Shown: positions 17,468 through 26,915 of the stretch, piece after piece | Layout: every line of letters starts with the position of its first letter | Position numbering within the stretch: the first letter of the stretch is position 1 | Source: Pedobacter hartonius | GTDB lineage: Bacteria; Bacteroidota; Bacteroidia; Sphingobacteriales; Sphingobacteriaceae | DNA: 64,000 nucleotides | Direction of reading: 5' to 3' | Assembly (NCBI RefSeq): GCF_900107535.1 | Contig: NZ_FNRA01000008.1 | Coordinates: forward strand, 186,001-250,000 | Program-made: the position numbers and the translations under genes | The notes under the pieces: model-generated | What the model was told of the DNA's origin: nothing | Database searches by the model: none | The model's input: only the letters and a program-made list of their open reading frames with translations

Positions 17468-17947
17468 TTACAATTTTTGAATGAGGCAAACCGCATAGGC
17501 CACCACACCTTCTTCTCTTCCGATAAAACCCATCATCTCATTTGTGGTTGCCTTGATAGAAATGTCTTCAACAGGCAAATCAATAGCCTTCGAAATATTT
17601 TCCTGCATTTGTGGGATATGCGGATTTATTTTTGGCGCTTCCAGGCAGAGCATGGCATCAATATTACCTATCGTCCAACCCTTTTCTGTGAGCAGTTTTA
17701 CAGTTTCCTGTAACAGGATCATGCTGCTGATCCCTTTCCACCGCGGGTCAGTGTTCTTGAAGTGAAATCCGATATCCCTGAGGTTTGCCGCCCCAAGAAG
17801 GGCATCACATATCGCATGCAGCAGCACATCCGCGTCAGAATGCCCAAATGCCCCCTTGTGGTGTTCAAGCGTCACCCCCCCCATTACAAATGGATGCTGA
17901 TCTTTTAATTGGTGTACATCAAATCCAAACCCTACTTTAATCTTCAT
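17468..17947 (-). CDS. ispF: 2-C-methyl-D-erythritol 2,4-cyclodiphosphate synthase
   Basis: A 159-residue enzyme of normal length that forms the cyclic diphosphate in the MEP pathway of isoprenoid synthesis. The metal-binding GFDVHQL (Asp and His near residues 9-11) and the family signature GHSDADVLLHAICDALLGAA are intact. IKATTNEMMGFIGREEG is the C-terminal signature. It lies 14 nt after porV on the same strand, an arrangement implying cotranscription, although the functions are unrelated. Confidence 0.96.
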   Translation of the reverse strand: MKIKVGFGFDVHQLKDQHPFVMGGVTLEHHKGAFGHSDADVLLHAICDALLGAANLRDIGFHFKNTDPRWKGISSMILLQETVKLLTEKGWTIGNIDAMLCLEAPKINPHIPQMQENISKAIDLPVEDISIKATTNEMMGFIGREEGVVAYAVCLIQKL

Positions 17948-17961
17948 TTTTATAATTTATT

Positions 17962-19140
17962 TTATTTATCCGCATTTCCAAAATTGAACAGCAGGGAAAA
18001 TCTTAATGTATTTGCCAGCGGACTATTCTGCGAATTGGCCAGCAGGTAAGAAAAGTTAAGCTCCATCGCTTCATACCTGATGCCGGTACCCAGGGTGAAA
18101 TACCTCCTGCCCCCTTTTTGAGGATTCTCATAGAAATAACCTGCTCTTAAAGCAAACTTCTTATTGTACCAATACTCCAGTCCTGAAGCAATGTTGATCT
18201 CTTTCAACTCCTCAGCCGCTCCTCCCGGTGCATCGGTAAACGAACCAAAGATACCGGATGGAACGGAACGGTCCGGATCTTTACCAGACTGTATGCTTCC
18301 GTCGGCATTATATATTGGCTGTGTCGGCACCAGCAATTTATTGAAGTCTAAAGCGATCGTAATTTCGTTCTCTTCATCCAGAATAAAGGTTCCGGCACCA
18401 CCTATTTTTAAATTCGTCGGTAAAAAATACTCCTCACCCGTATCAGAGTAGCTCATTTTCGTTCCGATATTCGAGATATTCATTCCTGCGGAAAGAATAG
18501 CATCATGACCAAGCCAGTAAGTTTGTTTTCTAAAATATGCCGATACATCCACCGCAAGGGATTTCCCAGATCTCGTATCCTGCCCGACAGAAAATTGATT
18601 GGTTGCAATATTCGAATTGATGTATCTGACAGCAGTACCCAGAGAAAATGACTCCCCGAACCGACGTGCATAAGTCAGGTCAAAAGCAAATTCATTAGGC
18701 GTAACAGTACCCAGGTCCTGCTGATTGGCGTCCATCAGTTGAATCTTGCCCAGTGAAAAATAACGCAGGGAACTTCCGATCGTACTGTTTGCATCAATTT
18801 TGTAAAACCCGCTTAAATAACCAAGATTGATATCAGATGCAATATTTTTCAACCATGGGCTGTAAGAAACAGAAAACCCGGAACGCTGTTCAAGAAAAGC
18901 AATTTTTGAGGGGTTGATACTCACAGAATTTACATCAGGCGCAATGGCTGCCCCTGCCTCCCCCATTCCGCCAACCCTGGCATCAGGGCTGATCAGCAAA
19001 AATGGAACAGCCGTTCTGATGCTATTAAACCTGCTGCCGTTAGTTTGCGATTCAGACAGCGTTTGTGCATCAATTGGACTGCTTATGAACACTAAAAGAA
19101 AACCTCCGGATAAAAACTGCAAAAAGCGCTTAAGATTCAT
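17962..19140 (-). CDS. porV: Type IX secretion system outer-membrane protein PorV
   Basis: A 392-residue outer-membrane beta-barrel with a signal peptide (~1-25, ending IDAQ). The conserved PorV/LptO N-terminal segment (PFLLISPDARVGGMGEAGAA) matches the FadL-like T9SS shuttle that carries cargo from the translocon to the sortase PorU. The C-terminal strand ends RFSLLFNFGNADK. gldJ lies divergently upstream, consistent with a T9SS/gliding locus, but porU itself is not in the window. A TATATTTG box (minus strand, 19215-19208) could be the -7 element. Confidence 0.92.
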   Translation of the reverse strand: MNLKRFLQFLSGGFLLVFISSPIDAQTLSESQTNGSRFNSIRTAVPFLLISPDARVGGMGEAGAAIAPDVNSVSINPSKIAFLEQRSGFSVSYSPWLKNIASDINLGYLSGFYKIDANSTIGSSLRYFSLGKIQLMDANQQDLGTVTPNEFAFDLTYARRFGESFSLGTAVRYINSNIATNQFSVGQDTRSGKSLAVDVSAYFRKQTYWLGHDAILSAGMNISNIGTKMSYSDTGEEYFLPTNLKIGGAGTFILDEENEITIALDFNKLLVPTQPIYNADGSIQSGKDPDRSVPSGIFGSFTDAPGGAAEELKEINIASGLEYWYNKKFALRAGYFYENPQKGGRRYFTLGTGIRYEAMELNFSYLLANSQNSPLANTLRFSLLFNFGNADK

Positions 19141-19374
19141 TGTCCTTAATTAATTGATTACCTCTTGAAGCCGATCAGCAGCATGATTTAACAGGAGTAA
19201 TATTATCCAAATATAATTAAATAAGCAATCCAATCATATCAATCAAAAAATTGGAATCCACGAATTCGACAACATGCTGATTATAAGCGATTTTAACATC
19301 TTATTGATCAATTGTTTTGGTGCATTGGTTTTTTTTTGTGTAAATTTATGCTCATAATTACCCAACATGATCCT

Positions 19375-21009
19375 ATGGAAAAAACATACTTATATTCATT
19401 TGCATTTTTGCTGTCTGTATCCTCATTAATTTCGTGTAAATCTAATAGAAATGCCACTTCAGAAAAAACAGGACTGGCTTATAACAGAGCAGAAAACGGA
19501 GGGTTTCAGGTGAACACTAAGTTCAGACGCGGACCGGGCCCGGGGCTGGTTGAAATAGAAGGCGGTGTTTTTGTGATGAGCGGAAGTGCGATCAATATAC
19601 CAGGTCAGGAACTTAAAGATTATAACCATAAAAGGGAAACCACAGTATCATCTTTTTACATGGATGAAACGGAAGTATCGAACACCAACTGGCTCGAATA
19701 CCTGAACTGGATCAGAAGGGTGGACCCAACCAATTACGAATATTATTACAATGAACTTCCGGACACTTTAGTTTGGCGCAGGCCTCTTTCCTATAACGAA
19801 CCTTACGTAGACAACTACCTCAGGCACCCCGCCTATCAGGATTATCCTGTTGTGGGTGTATCATGGGAGCAGGCACAAAGATATTGTTCATGGAGAACAG
19901 ATATCGTGAATGAGTCACTGCTGAGGGAACAAGGTTATATGACTACCTACAGAGACCTCTACGGCGGGCAGAATAGCAAAAAAGCCAATGCAACAACTAC
20001 AGCCAAACCTACAGGGCCATTTACGACCGATCTTTACCAAAACGGACAATATGACGATAAAGGCAAAAGGGCAATGAAAGACCTGAGCCCGGCTGCTACA
20101 GCCGCAACAGCAAATGGCAAAGCGCAAAAAGGCGGTGCCACAAGGAACGTCAGACTGGAAGATGGTATTTTAAAACAACCTTATCGCTTACCTACCGAGG
20201 CCGAATGGGAATATGCAGCCCTGGGCCTTATTGGAAATACAGAATACGAAAACATCAGCAGCAACAAGGTCTATCCCTGGGATGGATTAGGCATCAGTTC
20301 TGCCCAGTCTAAAACACGCGGCCTGATCCTTGCCAACTTTAAAAGAACCAAAGGTGACTACATGGGTGTGGGCGGTACGCTGAACGATAAAGGAAGTATT
20401 ACTGTTCCTGTACGTGCCTATGTTCCAAATGATTTTGGATTGTATAATATGGCAGGAAATGTAAATGAATGGGTATCTGACGTTTACCGCTCAAATACAT
20501 TTGATGACGCAGAAGCATTAAACCCCTACCGCGGAAATTATTTTCAGGATAAAAAAATTGCCGATCAGGTGACTGGAAGACTGGAAAAAGATAAATACAA
20601 CAGACCGGTCATGACTCCTGCCATAGCGGGCAGAAAACAAACCTGGGCAGAGAAACAAGCCGCTGTTGCAGGTGCTGCACAGCCGCAGGAAAACGCGGCT
20701 ACGACTGCGGCTTCGCCAACGTCTACCTATAACGCTGACCAGAGGGGTTACCGTGATGAAGAAAATAAGCTCTACGGCGAGATCACCCTGGTAAACAATA
20801 AATCAAGGGTTTATAAGGGTGGTTCATGGGATGACCAGGCACTTTGGTTAAACCCCGCTACAAGAAGGTTCCTGCAACAGGACGAATCTACAGCCGACCT
20901 TGGATTCCGCTGCGCAATGACGATGTTAGGTGCATCTGAGATCCATCCTAACGGAAAACGTCAGTTTAAGCCTAAACAGCAGAAACCATTTAATGCCAAA
21001 AAACAGTAA
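19375..21009 (+). CDS. gldJ: Gliding-motility/T9SS lipoprotein GldJ
   Basis: A 544-residue lipoprotein starting at ATG 19375 (MEKTYLYSFAFLLSVSSLIS), with Cys21 as lipidation site. The mature protein has an FGE/sulfatase-modifying-factor-like fold. Its signatures are GPGLVEIEGGVFVMSGS, SSFYMDETEVSNTNWLEYL, LPTEAEWEYAA, NMAGNVNEWVSDVY and, near the end, LGFRCAM. This length and order match GldJ, which stabilises the T9SS/gliding motor. A Thr/Ala-rich insert (~204-250) interrupts the fold. The motor genes gldKLMN are not in the window. A strong terminator follows. Confidence 0.85.
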   Translation: MEKTYLYSFAFLLSVSSLISCKSNRNATSEKTGLAYNRAENGGFQVNTKFRRGPGPGLVEIEGGVFVMSGSAINIPGQELKDYNHKRETTVSSFYMDETEVSNTNWLEYLNWIRRVDPTNYEYYYNELPDTLVWRRPLSYNEPYVDNYLRHPAYQDYPVVGVSWEQAQRYCSWRTDIVNESLLREQGYMTTYRDLYGGQNSKKANATTTAKPTGPFTTDLYQNGQYDDKGKRAMKDLSPAATAATANGKAQKGGATRNVRLEDGILKQPYRLPTEAEWEYAALGLIGNTEYENISSNKVYPWDGLGISSAQSKTRGLILANFKRTKGDYMGVGGTLNDKGSITVPVRAYVPNDFGLYNMAGNVNEWVSDVYRSNTFDDAEALNPYRGNYFQDKKIADQVTGRLEKDKYNRPVMTPAIAGRKQTWAEKQAAVAGAAQPQENAATTAASPTSTYNADQRGYRDEENKLYGEITLVNNKSRVYKGGSWDDQALWLNPATRRFLQQDESTADLGFRCAMTMLGASEIHPNGKRQFKPKQQKPFNAKKQ

Positions 21010-21023
21010 AAAATATTTTTAAT

Positions 21024-21077
21024 AAAAGGGGAGCTATCTGTGAGTTGTGCAACAACCACAGATAGCTCCCCTTTTTT
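21024..21077. terminator. Bidirectional terminator between gldJ and the biotin-carrier gene
   Basis: A perfect 19-bp stem (21024-21042 with 21057-21075) begins with AAAA on one side and ends with a T-run on the other, so it works in both directions. The loop contains a further small hairpin, gttgt/acaac. The T-run overlaps the stop codon of the minus-strand gene. Confidence 0.85.
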
Positions 21078-21579
21078 ATGCAGAAAACTCTATCAGCACC
21101 TGGTTCTTTTCTACCTTATCACCTTTACCCACAAATATCTTCTTCACCACTCCGTCAGTTGCCGATTTCAGCATGTTTTCCATTTTCATGGCTTCCAGGA
21201 CCAGCAGACTGTCTCCCTTTTTTATTTCCTGGCCTTCTGTCACGTTCACATTTAACACCATTCCCGGCATTGGCGCCTTTACTTCCAGAGCCAGTTTACC
21301 GGCTACACCGTTAAGCCCCATAGCTTTCAGCAACCTGTCATACTGGTCTTCAATTTCAACATGGTACAATCTGCCGTTTATTTTTACAACAGCCGTTTTC
21401 TCCTCCCTGTTCTCCGAAACTACTTCTGCACGATATGACTTGTTCCGGTAAAGAAAATGTAAATGTCCGTCCTTCAGCTCATGTTTGTCCAGTTCAAGGT
21501 CTTCCCCCTGAAATTTGAAAGAATCATTTTCCGGTGATAATTCAAAGGCATATTTCTCATTTACTTTTATCCTGTACAT
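21076..21579 (-). CDS. Biotin/lipoyl carrier protein of an acyl-CoA carboxylase
   Basis: A 167-residue protein. The C-terminal biotinyl domain (~95-165) starts with KAPMPGMVLNVNV and carries the biotinylation motif EAMKMEN, with the modified Lys in its centre. The N-terminal ~85 residues form a beta-rich linker. It resembles the carrier subunit of propionyl/methylcrotonyl-CoA or oxaloacetate-type carboxylases more than AccB. The carboxylase and transferase subunits are not adjacent. It follows the DUF4159 gene by 3 nt. Confidence 0.88.
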   Translation of the reverse strand: MYRIKVNEKYAFELSPENDSFKFQGEDLELDKHELKDGHLHFLYRNKSYRAEVVSENREEKTAVVKINGRLYHVEIEDQYDRLLKAMGLNGVAGKLALEVKAPMPGMVLNVNVTEGQEIKKGDSLLVLEAMKMENMLKSATDGVVKKIFVGKGDKVEKNQVLIEFSA

Positions 21580-21582
21580 CCT

Positions 21583-22242
21583 TTATTGAGTTAATACGTA
21601 TTCTACCAAATTAGCACCCATTTTAAGCGCCTGTAACCTCTTATCTGCCGTATCGCCGGGATAAGTACCAAAATCCTCCCAGCCGTTCCCAAGATCGCTT
21701 TCAAAAGAATAAAAACACACCATTCTACCTTTCCATATCAGTGCGAATCCCTGGGCAGGTTTACCGTTATGTTCATGTACCTTCGGCAGTCCCCCCGGAA
21801 GTTTAAACTTTTGATTGTATACAGGATGACTGGCTGGCAGTTCTACAAATGACAATTCAGGAAACACCTTCCTCATCTGCACACGAATAAACCGGTCTAA
21901 GCCATAGTTATCATCCACATGAAGAAATCCCCCTCCGGTTAAATACTTCCGCAGGTTCAGGGCCTCCTGGGTGCTGAAGGTCACGTTGCCATGTCCGGTC
22001 ATATAAATGAAGGGATAATTGAAAATCTCAGGGCTGCCAACCTCGGCTGTGGCCTCCTCATCTGAAAAATTGGTATGCAGGTTTTGATTACAGAATGCAA
22101 TCAGGTTGATCAGCGCTGTACGGTCGCCATACCAGTCACCACCGCCATTATACTTTAGCCTTGCCAGCTGGTAGGTGGGTGCCTGATAGCCACTTAATAA
22201 AACGACAAGTAAAGAAGATAAGATCAGTAATTTAATGTTCAT
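21583..22242 (-). CDS. DUF4159-domain exported protein
   Basis: A 219-residue protein with a signal peptide (~1-20). The mature part has LARLKYNGGGDWYGDRTALI, IYMTGHGNVTFS, GGGFLHVDDNYGLDRFI and a terminal GANLVEYVLTQ, typical of DUF4159. The fold resembles a glutamine-amidotransferase-like flavodoxin fold. The role is unknown. It overlaps the rsmE stop by 4 bp (ATGA), implying translational coupling. Many Bacteroidota carry it beside rsmE. Confidence 0.85.
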   Translation of the reverse strand: MNIKLLILSSLLVVLLSGYQAPTYQLARLKYNGGGDWYGDRTALINLIAFCNQNLHTNFSDEEATAEVGSPEIFNYPFIYMTGHGNVTFSTQEALNLRKYLTGGGFLHVDDNYGLDRFIRVQMRKVFPELSFVELPASHPVYNQKFKLPGGLPKVHEHNGKPAQGFALIWKGRMVCFYSFESDLGNGWEDFGTYPGDTADKRLQALKMGANLVEYVLTQ

Positions 22243-22943
22243 CTGTTCAGGTAGTTCACTTCAAAACAAGCTGCCAGTGCAGCAGTTTCCGTTCTGAGGC
22301 GTGTATTACCTAAAGTTAGTGGTTTAAAGTCATTTTGCAAAGCAATCTGAATTTCATTTGGGCTAAAATCTCCCTCAGGCCCGATAAGGATCAGGCAGCT
22401 TTGACCGGGAGAGATAATCTCACTGATAAACCGGCGCGGTTCGCCATCAATACAATGTGCAATCATTTTATGATCTGCCGTGTGGCTGCTGAACAGTTCT
22501 TTCAGTGTTAATGCCTCGTTTAAGACAGGGTGATAGGCCTGCAGAGATTGCTTAACTGCAGAGGTGATCACTTTATTTAACCTGTCTTCTTTTACGATTT
22601 TCCGTTCAGACCGCTCACAGATCACAGGCGTAATCTGGTCTATTCCAATTTCTGTAGCCTTTTCCAGAAACCACTCCAGGCGATCGATATTTTTGGTCGG
22701 CGCCACAGCAATATGGAGATTGTGATTTCTTTTTTGGTATTCTTTTGTAGCTTTTAATACTTGAAGTGAAACATTTCTTTTGGATTCAGCAACGATTTCG
22801 GCTTCATATAACCCACCATGACCGTCAATGAGATGGACTATCTCACCTATTGCCAGCCTCAGCACTTTCATACAATGCCTGCTTTCCTCTTCGTTCAGGC
22901 TATAATCAGACGAGCTGATGTCCGGCGTATAAAAAACATGCAT
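22239..22943 (-). CDS. rsmE: 16S rRNA m3U1498 methyltransferase RsmE
   Basis: A 234-residue SPOUT methyltransferase. The N-terminal PUA-like domain (~1-70) contains ESRHCMKVLRLAIGEIV. The trefoil-knot SAM site is formed by CLILIGPEGDFSPNEI and LGNTRLRTETAAL near the C-terminus. It methylates N3 of U1498 in 16S rRNA. Its stop overlaps the start of the DUF4159 gene. Confidence 0.95.
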   Translation of the reverse strand: MHVFYTPDISSSDYSLNEEESRHCMKVLRLAIGEIVHLIDGHGGLYEAEIVAESKRNVSLQVLKATKEYQKRNHNLHIAVAPTKNIDRLEWFLEKATEIGIDQITPVICERSERKIVKEDRLNKVITSAVKQSLQAYHPVLNEALTLKELFSSHTADHKMIAHCIDGEPRRFISEIISPGQSCLILIGPEGDFSPNEIQIALQNDFKPLTLGNTRLRTETAALAACFEVNYLNR

Positions 22944-22953
22944 CTTCAGGCTT

Positions 22954-24279
22954 TTAGTGGTTGTCTACCATATCATCTTTTTCGATCACCAGCTCCAGCT
23001 TAATGGTCTCAATGTTTTGTTCCGTTTTCTTAAGGATAGTAAACAGATATCCGTAACATTCCTCGCTATCGCCCACATCCGGTATTTTGCCAAAAGCATG
23101 AGAAACCAGTCCGCCTACGGTATCAAAATCAAGATCCTCAGGCAGATCATGCGGCAGGTGTTCATTTACATCATATACAGTAGCATAGGCATTGATTACA
23201 AATTCAGTGTCAGATATCTTTTCTACCGTAGGTTTTTCTTCATCGTACTCATCCTGGATCTCTCCAACAATCTCTTCCACGATATCCTCCAGCGTAACCA
23301 TCCCGGCTGTACCGCCAAATTCATCAATCACAATTGCGATCTGAATACGCTTCTGCTGCAGTTCACTTAACAGATCATTGATTTTTTTGGTCTCAGGAAC
23401 AAAATAAGGCTTTCTGATGATGTCTTTCAATGACCATTCCTTATTTCCCGCCAGCAGGGGCAAAACGTCCTTAGCATGAATAATACCGATAATCTTATCG
23501 ATGATATCGTCATATACGGGCATTCTGGAATATCCTTCAGCAATGATCAGCTGAATGACTTCCTCTTTGGGTGTCGATAATTCTATACCCGAGATTTTGG
23601 TACGGGGCACCATGATATTTTTTACAACGCGCTCATTGAAGTCGAACACGTTGCGGATCAGCTCATGCTCATTTGTATCTAAAGCACCGCTTTCCTTTCC
23701 CTGATCCAGCAGATAATACAATTCTTCGGTACTATGCACCGCCTCATGACCGCCAACAGTAGAAATACCGAAAATCTTCAGAATGATATTGGCCAATCCG
23801 TTTAACAACCAGATAAAAGGCCTGAATACCACATAAAAGATCTGTAATGGCAGGGAGATGAAAAGAGTTGTGGCTACCGGACGCTGAATTGCGATTGATT
23901 TCGGTGCCAGCTCTCCGAACACGATATGCATAATCGTAATAAAACTAAATGCAATGATCGGGGAAGCTGTTTTGGAAAAGGATGCGATGAATTCAGGATT
24001 TTGGGTAAAGGAAGTTAACAGATTACGTAACAGGTGTTCCATTACTGATTCTCCAACCCAGCCAAGTCCTAGTGATGCCAATGTGATACCCAGCTGCGTT
24101 GCAGCCAGGTAACCATCAAGATGTTGTGTAATATATTTAGCAATATTAGCTACTCTATTACCAGATTTAGCTTTAATTTCTATTTGCGACGCTCTGACTT
24201 TTACGATTGCAAACTCAGCTGCAACGAAAAAGCCGTTTAAGACGACCAAGAAAAAGGTTAGGAATATCTGAAAGCCCAT
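22954..24279 (-). CDS. CorC/HlyC-type membrane protein (CNNM + CBS)
   Basis: A 441-residue inner-membrane protein. The N-terminal DUF21/CNNM domain has about four transmembrane helices (~1-180), including FFVAAEFAIVKVRASQIE. A CBS pair follows (~200-330; IMVPRTKISGIEL, IIGIIHAKDVLPLL). The CorC-HlyC C-terminal domain is ~350-430 (DTVGGLVSHAFGKIP). These proteins act in Mg2+/Co2+ efflux or are called hemolysin-like. Its ATG shares a base with the ppa stop (TAATG), so the two are coupled. Confidence 0.92.
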   Translation of the reverse strand: MGFQIFLTFFLVVLNGFFVAAEFAIVKVRASQIEIKAKSGNRVANIAKYITQHLDGYLAATQLGITLASLGLGWVGESVMEHLLRNLLTSFTQNPEFIASFSKTASPIIAFSFITIMHIVFGELAPKSIAIQRPVATTLFISLPLQIFYVVFRPFIWLLNGLANIILKIFGISTVGGHEAVHSTEELYYLLDQGKESGALDTNEHELIRNVFDFNERVVKNIMVPRTKISGIELSTPKEEVIQLIIAEGYSRMPVYDDIIDKIIGIIHAKDVLPLLAGNKEWSLKDIIRKPYFVPETKKINDLLSELQQKRIQIAIVIDEFGGTAGMVTLEDIVEEIVGEIQDEYDEEKPTVEKISDTEFVINAYATVYDVNEHLPHDLPEDLDFDTVGGLVSHAFGKIPDVGDSEECYGYLFTILKKTEQNIETIKLELVIEKDDMVDNH

Positions 24280-24830
24280 TAAGAGTTGTTTCTAAATGTA
24301 CTATTATAAAGTTCAATACTTTCTTCAATTACTTTATAAGCATAAGTAACGCCCATCAGTTTTTCAATGGTTACGTTTTTCATCTCTAAAGCTTTATAAT
24401 CCTGGAAGAATCTTACAATCTCTTTCATCTGGTGCGGAGGCAGTTCAGATATGTCATTGATATAATTTACCGACATATCATTTTTAGCAACAGCAATGAT
24501 CTTATCATCCTGCTCACCATTGTCAACCATATGCATTACACCAATCACTTTTGCTTCAAGAAGGGTCAGAGGATAAACGTCAACAGAACACAGAACAAGG
24601 ATGTCTAAGGGGTCATTGTCATCACAATAAGTTTGAGGAATGAAGCCGTAGTTCGCAGGGTACATTACAGAAGAGAAAAGAACGCGGTCCAGTTTGATTA
24701 AATTGGAATCTTTGTCAATTTCATACTTTGCTTTTGATCCCTTAGGGATTTCGATGATAGCGTTTACCGATTCCGGTAAATTGGCGCCTGGAGAAACATT
24801 ATGCCAGGGGTGATTTGGGTCTATATTCAT
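24279..24830 (-). CDS. ppa: Family I inorganic pyrophosphatase
   Basis: A 183-residue soluble pyrophosphatase. The family I active-site signature is present as [11 protein letters not shown], with further residues in [13 protein letters not shown] and [18 protein letters not shown]. It hydrolyses PPi and drives biosynthesis. It lies between dedA and the CorC-type gene in a tight minus-strand run. Confidence 0.96.
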   Translation of the reverse strand: MNIDPNHPWHNVSPGANLPESVNAIIEIPKGSKAKYEIDKDSNLIKLDRVLFSSVMYPANYGFIPQTYCDDNDPLDILVLCSVDVYPLTLLEAKVIGVMHMVDNGEQDDKIIAVAKNDMSVNYINDISELPPHQMKEIVRFFQDYKALEMKNVTIEKLMGVTYAYKVIEESIELYNSTFRNNS

Positions 24831-24833
24831 TTA

Positions 24834-25493
24834 TTATTCAGTGTTAGAAATGTCTTCTTTTGTATTGTGTTCCACCCTCTTTCTCAAAAATGCTATTGCC
24901 AGAGGAAGAGAAGTAATCGTAATAAAACCTATGATGATATATAAAAGGTAGTCGTTAATTTCTTTTTCAAATTTCTTGCCAAGAAAATAACCGAGCAAAG
25001 TTAAAGATGTTATCCATAAAAACGCGCCGCAAATATTATATAATGCAAACTTTTTAAAATCAAGCTTCACGACACCTGCAAAGATAGGAGCAAATGTCCT
25101 TACTATCGGCACAAACCTGCCCATGATCAATGCGAAAGCGCCTTGCTTGTTATAATATACTTCTGCGGCTTTAAGATAGCGCTTTTTAAAAAAAAAAGTA
25201 TCTTTTCTATGATATAATACCGGCCCTGTTTTTATTCCAAACCAGTATCCGGTAAAATTACCGCAAACAGCAGAAACAATTAACCCAAAAATCAGCAGAT
25301 AAATATTGACGTCCAGTTTCCCGGTAGCCACGAACATACCGGCCAGGAACAGCAGGTAATCACCCGGTAGAAAAAATCCGAAGAATAAGCCTGTCTCAGC
25401 AAAAATGACGAACATTACCACGTAAAAACCACCTTCTTTTAGTAATTTTTCAGGATCAATAAACTGATGTAAGGAAGTCCAGAAATCGTGCAT
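24834..25493 (-). CDS. DedA-family membrane protein
   Basis: A 219-residue polytopic protein with about five hydrophobic segments. The DedA/VTT signatures are FFGFFLPGDYLLFLAG and a Gly/Arg-containing FALIMGRFVPIVRTFAPI loop. Family members act in membrane homeostasis and undecaprenyl-phosphate recycling. The gene starts 44 nt beyond nuoN, so nuo transcription may read through into it. Confidence 0.93.
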   Translation of the reverse strand: MHDFWTSLHQFIDPEKLLKEGGFYVVMFVIFAETGLFFGFFLPGDYLLFLAGMFVATGKLDVNIYLLIFGLIVSAVCGNFTGYWFGIKTGPVLYHRKDTFFFKKRYLKAAEVYYNKQGAFALIMGRFVPIVRTFAPIFAGVVKLDFKKFALYNICGAFLWITSLTLLGYFLGKKFEKEINDYLLYIIIGFITITSLPLAIAFLRKRVEHNTKEDISNTE

Positions 25494-25537
25494 AGTTCAA
25501 GTATTCGTAAAACTACAAATAATTTTCCTGAGAATGC

Positions 25538-26911
25538 CTATATCAAATTTAAAATTACCGATGGGTAAACTCCCAGAATTACAGTGATTACAACAGATAA
25601 GATCAGTACAACTTTGTATTGAACAGGCGTGTCCAGATCAACTTCAGAACCCTCTTTGAAGTACATGGCTACCACCACGCGCAGATAGTAGTAAAATCCT
25701 ACAAGGGCATTTAAAATCGCAAAGGCTACCAGATAGATCTGGTACTGGTTCATCACGTTCAGGAACATCAGGTATTTTCCCATGAAACCACCGGTAAGCG
25801 GTATCCCTGCAAGGGACAGCATCGCAATGGTTAGTGCCAGGGCCGCAAGCGGGTTACGCTTGCCCAGTCCGTTGAAACTATTGAAATCATCTCCCCCGGT
25901 TTTTTGCTTCACCAGAATCAGCACTGCAAAGGCAGTGATGCTGGCAAAAGTGTAGGCGGCGGTATATAGCAAAACGTTATTGTTTGAAGATGATGTCAGT
26001 GTAATTAACGAGAATAACAGGTAACCTACATGCGAGATACTTGAATAGGCCAGCATCCTCTTGAAGTTCTTCTGGAAAAGGGCCGTTACGTTACCGATAA
26101 ACAAGGTCAGACAAACGATCACCATTAATGGCGGCATCCAGAAATCATGCAGCGGAGCAAACGTTCCGGCAAAAAGGTGGATAAATGCTGCGAAACCTGC
26201 AGTTTTAACGATGGTAGACATAAAGGTAGTGATCAGCGATGGAGATCCTTCGTATACGTCAGGTGTCCAGAAGTGAAATGGCGCCGCACCAACCTTAAAG
26301 CACATCCCAATCATCATCAGGATCAGACCCGGATAGAACAATGGCGATATAGTCAGGTAATTCCCGATCAGGTATTCATTGATCACACCCAGGTTAAATG
26401 AACCTGTGGCACCATAGATCAAAGTAATTCCGAATAACAGGAAGCCCGTGGAGAAAGCACCCATCAGAAAGTATTTCAGTGATGCTTCATTGGAGGCAAA
26501 ATTATTTTTGCGGATACCGGCAAGGATATAGGATGAAACAGACATAATTTCCAGTCCGATAAATAACATCGACATATTCGTATACGAAACCATCATCACT
26601 CCTCCAGAAAGGGCAAATAAGATCAGTGTGTAATATTCAGCTACATTTTCACTATCCTTTGCAAAGTAATTCTCTGTGAGTAAAAAGATAAATGCCGTAC
26701 CCAAAATCAGCAGCGATGAAAAGGCAATGGCAAAATTATTCATCTGCATCATTCCATAATAAATAGTATTGGAATTCCATGAAGTAATACAGAAGCCCAG
26801 TGCAACGAGCAGTCCGGCTAATGTCAGCGGCAGCAAAGCCTTAGTCGCTTTAAACAAACCCGCATAAAGCACTACCAGAGCTGTAACAACAATTGTTATA
26901 ATGATATTCAT
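25538..26911 (-). CDS. nuoN: NADH-quinone oxidoreductase subunit N
   Basis: A 457-residue antiporter-like membrane subunit of complex I with about 14 helices. The proton-channel core is visible as FKVGAAPFHFWTPDVYEGSP and the discontinuous helix around LAYSSISHVGYLL. It is the last gene of the nuo operon, 4 nt after nuoM. Confidence 0.95.
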   Translation of the reverse strand: MNIIITIVVTALVVLYAGLFKATKALLPLTLAGLLVALGFCITSWNSNTIYYGMMQMNNFAIAFSSLLILGTAFIFLLTENYFAKDSENVAEYYTLILFALSGGVMMVSYTNMSMLFIGLEIMSVSSYILAGIRKNNFASNEASLKYFLMGAFSTGFLLFGITLIYGATGSFNLGVINEYLIGNYLTISPLFYPGLILMMIGMCFKVGAAPFHFWTPDVYEGSPSLITTFMSTIVKTAGFAAFIHLFAGTFAPLHDFWMPPLMVIVCLTLFIGNVTALFQKNFKRMLAYSSISHVGYLLFSLITLTSSSNNNVLLYTAAYTFASITAFAVLILVKQKTGGDDFNSFNGLGKRNPLAALALTIAMLSLAGIPLTGGFMGKYLMFLNVMNQYQIYLVAFAILNALVGFYYYLRVVVAMYFKEGSEVDLDTPVQYKVVLILSVVITVILGVYPSVILNLI

Positions 26912-26915
26912 TTCC